Shown here: piece after piece, positions 61,401-64,000 of the stretch | Layout: every line of letters starts with the position of its first letter | How positions within the stretch are numbered: the stretch's first letter is position 1 | Assembly: GCF_014635065.1 (NCBI RefSeq) | Contig: NZ_BMCG01000001.1 | Location: 62,001-126,000 of the forward strand | DNA from: Oxalicibacterium flavum | GTDB taxonomy: Bacteria > Pseudomonadota > Gammaproteobacteria > Burkholderiales > Burkholderiaceae_D | Reading direction: 5' to 3' | Length of the DNA: 64,000 nucleotides | Made by a program: the position numbers and the translations under genes | The notes under the pieces: generated by a model | What the model was told of the DNA's origin: nothing | The model's database searches: none | Seen by the model: only the letters and a program-made list of their open reading frames with translations

Positions 61401-64000
61401 CCAGCCTCGACGCGCAGTTGCGCGTCTTCCTGCAAGGCGACCATGCCGCCTTCGGCGCTGCCGGGCACTTTCAGGGCCGGCGTGGTGTATCTGTCCTTGC
61501 CCACGCGGGACGTGCCCGCCAGCCGCACGTAAGGCGCAGCCAGGTTCACGTCGGCACCGACTGGCGCGCCTTCCGCAAGTGCGATGACAGGCGATGCCAG
61601 ATGCAGGCTCTGACCCAACGCGAGATCGACGCCATCGCCAATCGACAGCACGCCGTTGACCAGCAGCGACAGGCTGTCGAACGCGCCGGCCTCGATGCGA
61701 TCCACACCGATGCGCCCATGCCCGTAGACCAGTCCCGCATCGGCCTGCCCCGGACGCAGATCGTCCGCCAGGTTTTCCGGCGCCTGTTTCTGCAGCAACT
61801 GCAACTCGCGGTGCGCCAGTACCCGGTCGCCCGGCTTGCCTGCGTCGCGGTAGGCCGGCGACTCGAGCACCAGCGACAAGGTGCCGCCGGCAGCATTGAC
61901 GCCACCGGCCGCCGCATGCATGTCGCCATCGAGATAGAGGCCATTGAAGCTGGCCAGATGAATCACGCCGCCATCGGAAGCCAGCGTGGTGGCGCCGAGT
62001 CCCGGCAGGTCCAGCGTCGCGGCGGTGCCCGATGCCTCGAGGCGCGCGCCGGGACGGATGACGATGAAGTTGTCGATCGCGCCGGCGATGGTGGCAAACG
62101 TCTTGTACTCGCCGCCGATCTCGATGCGGCCGCCGTCCAGCACCGTGCCGTAGCGACGGCCCTGCGCATCGAGCGCGGTGCGGGCCAGGCCCGACGCGTC
62201 GAGCACGGCCTTCTCGCCTATCCATACCGAACCGTCGTGGCCCTGCAGGCGACCGGCATCCTCGGTACCGAAACCCAGCCCGAATACGCCGATACGGCCG
62301 CCGGCCGCATGCAGTTCGCCGTCGATGTTGATCTGGCCATTGCCCTGCAACACGATGCGGCGTCCCGCATCCACCTCGATACGCGCGCCCTCGCCGATGG
62401 CAAGCGTCGGCGTTTCGCCGCCTTCGACCTTGCTGCGCTCGGTACCGGCCGTCAGAACTAGATCGGCGCCGCCGCGCTGCGTCAGCCTGCCCTTCTTCGC
62501 ATCCTCGGCGAACAGCGGCAGCAGTTTTTCCGTCAGCACCTCCTGCGGATCGGCGCCGGTCGCCACGTCGCGCGCAACGGACAGGTCCGCCTGCAGGATC
62601 GGCATCGTCGCCTGCAATTGCGCGCCCTCGGCCACCGCCAGACCATTGCCGCCGATCACTTCATAGCGCGAGAAACCTTGCTGGAAGCGCGCCGTATCCA
62701 GATGCAGCATCGGCGCGACCGCCACCGTCTGCGGCAGGCTCGCACCGGCACGGACCAGGGTGCCGACGGCATAGGTCACGTCGCTGGGGGCGACCGCGCC
62801 GGCCTTGATCACGGCGGTCGTCGGTGCGATCGACATGCCGTTCGGGAGGATGGCGGCATCCACCACATAATTGGTGGGGAAGTTCGCCGGATTGACGATC
62901 GAGGTGATGACGGTACCGGCCGGCAGCGTCGGCGCCGTACTCCAGCTATAGCCGTCGACCGTCAGGTACTGGCCGTTGGACAGCGTCACGCTGTAGCTGA
63001 GGTATTCGCCGGACGCCTTCGGCAGCGTCCAGGATGCGCCCAGAGTCAGCCAGCTCGACGTATCGCCGGCAACCACGCGCGGCGCGCCGCCGACCGCCTC
63101 GCCCGGGTGGGCGTGCGTGCGCATGTACCGATAGTCGAGCGGCAGCACCGCGCCCTCGGCCACGGTAAACGCCTCGGCGGTCAGCAGATCGACGGCCGAG
63201 GTCTGGCCCTGATGCAATTGACCGTCGCTGCCCGCGACCTGGCCGCCGATGACCACCACGTCACCGGTCTGCAGATGCAGAGTGCCGCCGCCCTTGACGC
63301 CATGACCGCGCAACTCGCCTTCCAGCTTCAATGCTCCCTTGGTGCCTGCGCTGCCTGCAGCGGAAAAACCGTCGGCCACCAGCGTGATGCTGCCGCCCTT
63401 GCCGCCGCGCAGACTGTCGTCGGCCATCAGGGCTGCACCCGATGAAACGTCGAGCAGGGCGCCCTTGCCCACTGTCACGTCGCCGCTGCTGCGCACGGCA
63501 ATGCTGCCGCCGTTGACATGCGGCAGCCCGCCGATCTCGGCACCGTCCAGGGTCAGATTGCTCCAGAGGCCGCGCGCATCCAGCGTCACGTTCTCGCCGA
63601 TGGTCGTGGCGGCCTCGTAGCCGGCCGGTGCCGAAGCCGCGACCGGACTGCTCTGCCAGCCGGTGCTGGAACCGGTGTGCCTGTCGACCAGATTGCCGAG
63701 CGCGATGGCGCCGCCCCGTGCCGTCAGATCGGCATGCACGTCCACCTGCGTCGCATGCAGTGCGATGGTGCCGCCCGGCGCAACCGACAGCGCGCCGTCC
63801 ACCGTGATGCCGCCGCTGGCGTAGGCACGCAACGCGCCCAGTTCGAGTCCGTTCAGCCAGGCCGCATCGAGCGCGATGCCGTTGACCGCGGTCGACGCAT
63901 CGCCGATGGCGACCTGCTCCACCACCGCACCGGGGCTGTAGCGCAGATTCTTCGAGTCACTGTCGTACACCGGCGTCCAGGTACCGACGATCAGTTCGGC
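52499..64000 (-). CDS. giant filamentous-haemagglutinin-like exoprotein (TpsA2), N-terminus outside the window
   Basis: The last 3833 residues of a second TpsA-type exoprotein. The frame stays open to the window edge, so the signal peptide and TPS domain lie beyond it. The visible part is a chain of GG-spaced beta-helix repeats and ends in the same DUF3739-like module as TpsA1 (NIGALTDASAAAGS, FTVRVLGFG). Inserts include a 68-residue Met-rich tandem repeat (DNA 56280-56672), a low-complexity LPAGT-type run (about 56900-57260) and one Cys pair near 59560-59610. It is an expected client of the TpsB encoded next. A strong terminator ends its transcript. A GTG at 63970 exists, but nothing favours it as a start because homologous sequence continues upstream. 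Confidence 0.9.
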   Translation of the reverse strand, partial: AELIVGTWTPVYDSDSKNLRYSPGAVVEQVAIGDASTAVNGIALDAAWLNGLELGALRAYASGGITVDGALSVAPGGTIALHATQVDVHADLTARGGAIALGNLVDRHTGSSTGWQSSPVAASAPAGYEAATTIGENVTLDARGLWSNLTLDGAEIGGLPHVNGGSIAVRSSGDVTVGKGALLDVSSGAALMADDSLRGGKGGSITLVADGFSAAGSAGTKGALKLEGELRGHGVKGGGTLHLQTGDVVVIGGQVAGSDGQLHQGQTSAVDLLTAEAFTVAEGAVLPLDYRYMRTHAHPGEAVGGAPRVVAGDTSSWLTLGASWTLPKASGEYLSYSVTLSNGQYLTVDGYSWSTAPTLPAGTVITSIVNPANFPTNYVVDAAILPNGMSIAPTTAVIKAGAVAPSDVTYAVGTLVRAGASLPQTVAVAPMLHLDTARFQQGFSRYEVIGGNGLAVAEGAQLQATMPILQADLSVARDVATGADPQEVLTEKLLPLFAEDAKKGRLTQRGGADLVLTAGTERSKVEGGETPTLAIGEGARIEVDAGRRIVLQGNGQINIDGELHAAGGRIGVFGLGFGTEDAGRLQGHDGSVWIGEKAVLDASGLARTALDAQGRRYGTVLDGGRIEIGGEYKTFATIAGAIDNFIVIRPGARLEASGTAATLDLPGLGATTLASDGGVIHLASFNGLYLDGDMHAAAGGVNAAGGTLSLVLESPAYRDAGKPGDRVLAHRELQLLQKQAPENLADDLRPGQADAGLVYGHGRIGVDRIEAGAFDSLSLLVNGVLSIGDGVDLALGQSLHLASPVIALAEGAPVGADVNLAAPYVRLAGTSRVGKDRYTTPALKVPGSAEGGMVALQEDAQLRVEAGVLDVLNKVAFGAYGRSMQSGNVLVSRHGFEQVELRSRNDLRFLGHTVGDRTSLTTEGDLLLAGSQIYPATGALAEVIAGRKQTTDQWGNHLVSYDPERVLRIERSGEGAVPPLPYSVFGTLRLLSASIDQGGVIRAPLGTLEFGVPATNTQEPGAIVLRPGSITSVSAAGLVMPYGGTVDGLTYNHAGTEVMFQGLGGGMGRVQLTADSIDVQKDALIDLSGGGKLTGAGFLTGRGGSTDARLHPLVQMAADSGFVLPELATNPVYAIVPGVQAGVTPIAAEKGAGDPMIGRQITIGDGVPGLAQGTYTLLPSSYALLPGAFRVELNGLAASAAAFGSSTAMRNGSWTTAARLGIANTGIADVQTMQAVLTSADTLRRYSQYNETGYAQFGLDWALRDNVPRPQLERDARQLNLSPGSRLDIAAGTANFAPAEGGRGGIVVLNGDRIEILADGAAPTVGFDGTSVHAGTLNGLGAAGISIGGAPTSSFVQEASGGWSTQNAWRVGLGSTTSEIVLRQGAVLEAASVFLSTNDKTRGVTIERGAGIDTLGQGKAPWDATDGYVLQPGQAGVLAVTNGWLDVTSPSADDADGKRGSGYLHIGTCAAGASCTGESVLYSEGTITAATNKSFELGQSVRYGTRNLVLAVGGINVGSAAELAQAEAAGILPVGLTLNQTVLDRLLRGDTSTGAPALENLMLTASDSVNFYGSVNLSTLDPVTGKSPLERLVLGTPAIYGHGDAGDVARIETDVLVWNGATTPAASVIADGAGTGSGRLQIDARQIEFGYGPKSQPDSVGTHDRLALGFAGVDLHASERITANHKGSLAVYESRGGWDAAAKTWTYSGGDLNISTPLLTGQAGSVNGIKAGGTIAVIAPQGARSPLPDNATLADALGAELSLDAGRSLTLDTAVLLPSGKLTLSAQNDVTLEDGAQLDLAGRRITFFDVSKYSWGGNVTLDSRQGNVVQHAASSIDLSAANNRGGKLTVLALAGTADLRGGIEGGSSGHYDAGGTQVPFASGYFDVRGRRIADFAGLNARLTEGEVFGGRSFQLKEGDLVIGDELKAREINVSVDKGSLTVNGTIDAGGEQAGSIRLAANAGVILGSGAVLDASASVLRRDSYGQIIDAPNRAVIEIDSGKSRLTLADGATMKLEVAGTGRNFGTVALNAPRLGGATGNDVDIDAGGKVTITGAKSIAVNAFHTYDDAAAGTDATVDGRSYQTIDQEYLNRKHDDSEIFIGNALANGTLMNGKLKGLRAYAEQFHLRPGVEIVSNAAINPDGDLHVDGDIDLSGYRYASVNPHTQKTGAYGSGEAGALVLRAQGDLTIFGSITDGFDTSKLGVTVDDTGWVLPAGRMPFGGDLVIPHGGVATLDAGTRFAIGRTLNYDLPVAGLTLPAGTVLPAAMPLAQSLTLPAGSVLGAAVLDAGGNVIHAAGTVLQAPLTLDAGMQLGAGFRLMQQAQIAATSWPRGAALPVVMTLSQPLTLAKGAIVPSETDVVLPGGAEMVDLRPVGTDGTQGRTLALAPMLAPGAQSWDIRLVAGADLEAADPRLTQVHSTARLRLSDTHFGMGAKIAAAPGSGTGFVWGDLSQYKALMDMMGLTDLLSFTPVSGEPVTQAQIDELMMWGMIGASPDELNGFGMGDMVNVAKAGFVWGDLSQYTTLMDMMGLTDLLTFTPVSGEPVTQTQIDELMMWGMIGVSPDELNGFGMGDMVDSAGGPPEMVTTWHPARQQLFSVLRTGTGDLDLISGGDFEMTSLYGVYTAGTSSASLGTGYDQARGRLTDGTVLRPEGAAFEKLVDGGADSLYAAWYPEQGGNVLLRAGGDLKGDLVGNNENRSDSSGYTFYNTRQQIATAAVGNWLWRQGTGSVESGADAVPTAWWINFGTYVAGDATGTLDPYGQRLFSNDPFLVGFTGIGTLGGGNLTVEAGGDAGMIDARGMQASWNQTIHTPRSQGLHLAVAGTGRITSDGKLVQTGGGDLDLRLGGALNPNPQLRVNEHDLNSTFVNLRGATAIDAGAIGGIRQGYGGLDQMDSRRGDVYVAGGGTATGGPILVLGDSAVRIETRGDLVLGGTADPGRTLLLNATPFTYQGTHYDGNGWTWFSLWTPATAIDLLSAGGNLTPTTTWDERDANETVRGGGRGRNQSAGGDGYFYPSVLRAAAANGSLYYGASASNASISGVGITRYAHGTVLAPSPVGEQFVNVTGKGELQLLAQDSILGAGYVFSTSTADPLAMASPFRPGFVGRVADTGGGQYGNSPLLVHNTASEAVRYHGWLTEYDIIGRSNTAALFTFGSTASVADAVVGREPSRYYAVEGDIVGLRVGQEVLLGYPAGSAGSRYEASGPVAIRAGRDITDSGTPLGQKDPTAGALSSTASTRGNLIAHAYADDISVVEAGRDLRNSSFYVLGPGLLDVSAGRHVYLGNKGEIKSLGPIGANAASGDRNGGAGISVSAGMGKGAHWDAFAERYLDPDNQADAALPFADQPGKALTIYSGALTMAQWLQREFGYEGDEAAAETFLARKQAELDAARSAALAEGRNASNRSLAREYRLESQLHLVNWLSERFGARNGLGLHFDAAAMDARAFFDALPQEQQRAYLRNVYHAELKASGREYNDADGKRFGSYLRGREAIATLFPEQDAQGNKLSYEGDLTMFSSALYYNADYVNNTVGQARPKPGVEYITKAEWEALGSPGYNVSFYDVLDAGIHTNFGGDISILTPGGRTLVGIDGGFNPGGGSGVMTQGEGDINIYARGDILMGQSRIFTTFGGNILGWSAAGDINAGRGSKTTVVYTPQRRVYDDIGNVTLSPNTPNTGAGIATLNPIPEILPGDIDLIAPLGTIDAGEAGIRVSGNVNLAALRVVNAENIKVQGESKGIPMVASVNIGALTDASAAAGSAAMAAQDMLQRGRDAARQNLPSVFTVRVLGFGEDSSSREPSSSAPAHERRGVVQVIGAGALKPSDVQALTPAERERLLR
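56280..56672. repeat. two-copy 204-bp tandem repeat in tpsA2 (Met-rich 68-residue unit)
   Basis: Two nearly identical copies, one starting at 56280 and the next at 56484 (period 204 bases). Each encodes about 64 conserved residues containing FVWGDLSQY, LMDMMGLTDLL, IDELMMWGMIG and DELNGFGMGDM. The period is a multiple of three, so the frame is kept. The unit looks helical and is unlike the beta-helix repeats around it. The copies differ at a few third positions and residues, so the duplication is not brand new. Confidence 0.92.

Noticed and set aside
29444-64000. CRISPR array or DNA-level satellite in the repetitive exoprotein genes
   Set aside because: The repetition is at protein level (beta-helix turns); apart from the 204-bp tandem pair I saw no regularly spaced identical DNA repeats.
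63970-64000. GTG at 63970 as the start of tpsA2
   Set aside because: The frame continues to the window edge with the same kind of sequence, and the part visible lacks the signal peptide and TPS domain.

Overview
The window is a high-GC betaproteobacterial chromosome segment. The gene order typA-truB-rbfA-infB-nusA-rimP, the paired aat/bpt N-degron transferases and the protein signatures fit Burkholderiales, probably Oxalobacteraceae (an inference, no search was run). It holds a core part (about 1-25300) and an envelope/secretion part (about 25850-64000).

Core part. A class III aminotransferase end is followed by a minus-strand translation block: rimP-nusA-infB-rbfA-truB-typA. That block has a promoter and an intrinsic terminator in its leader. 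Upstream on the same strand are scpB-rluB and an initiator tRNA-Met. The plus strand then carries a Nudix hydrolase, aat, bpt and pyrD. These face clpS-clpA, so both N-degron tagging enzymes lie next to the adaptor and unfoldase that use the tags. Next come a cold-shock gene with a promoter and cold-box-like leader, rluE, a DUF192 protein, rpsT, murJ, a SirB1-family protein, uup and tRNA-Arg(CCT).

Envelope part. From 64000 down to 26533 all genes lie on the minus strand. In order of transcription they are: a giant filamentous-haemagglutinin-like exoprotein (TpsA2, N-terminus outside the window); its likely transporter TpsB; a DUF2341-LamG-ExbB fusion; ExbD; TonB; a putative porin; a coiled-coil periplasmic protein; a parvulin PPIase; a YbjN-like protein; a small protein; an STN-domain receptor-like protein; an ECF sigma factor; a FecR-type anti-sigma factor; a second giant exoprotein (TpsA1, 3729 aa); a trypsin-like protease; a TonB-C-like protein; and an HtrA-type lipoprotein.

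The content resembles the Pseudomonas aeruginosa PUMA3 (VreA-VreI-VreR) cell-surface signalling locus with its PdtA/PdtB two-partner system, ExbBD and PPIase genes, which is phosphate-starvation controlled through PhoB. Two intergenic regions (52313-52361 and 29374-29422) share a gap-free composite element: two Pho-box-like repeats next to CGGTT-15 nt-CGTCTAG. I read these as joint ECF-sigma and PhoB promoters. This element, the lectin-like ExbB fusion, the barrel-less STN/TonB-C protein and the two giant exoproteins around one TpsB are the most interesting parts of the window.
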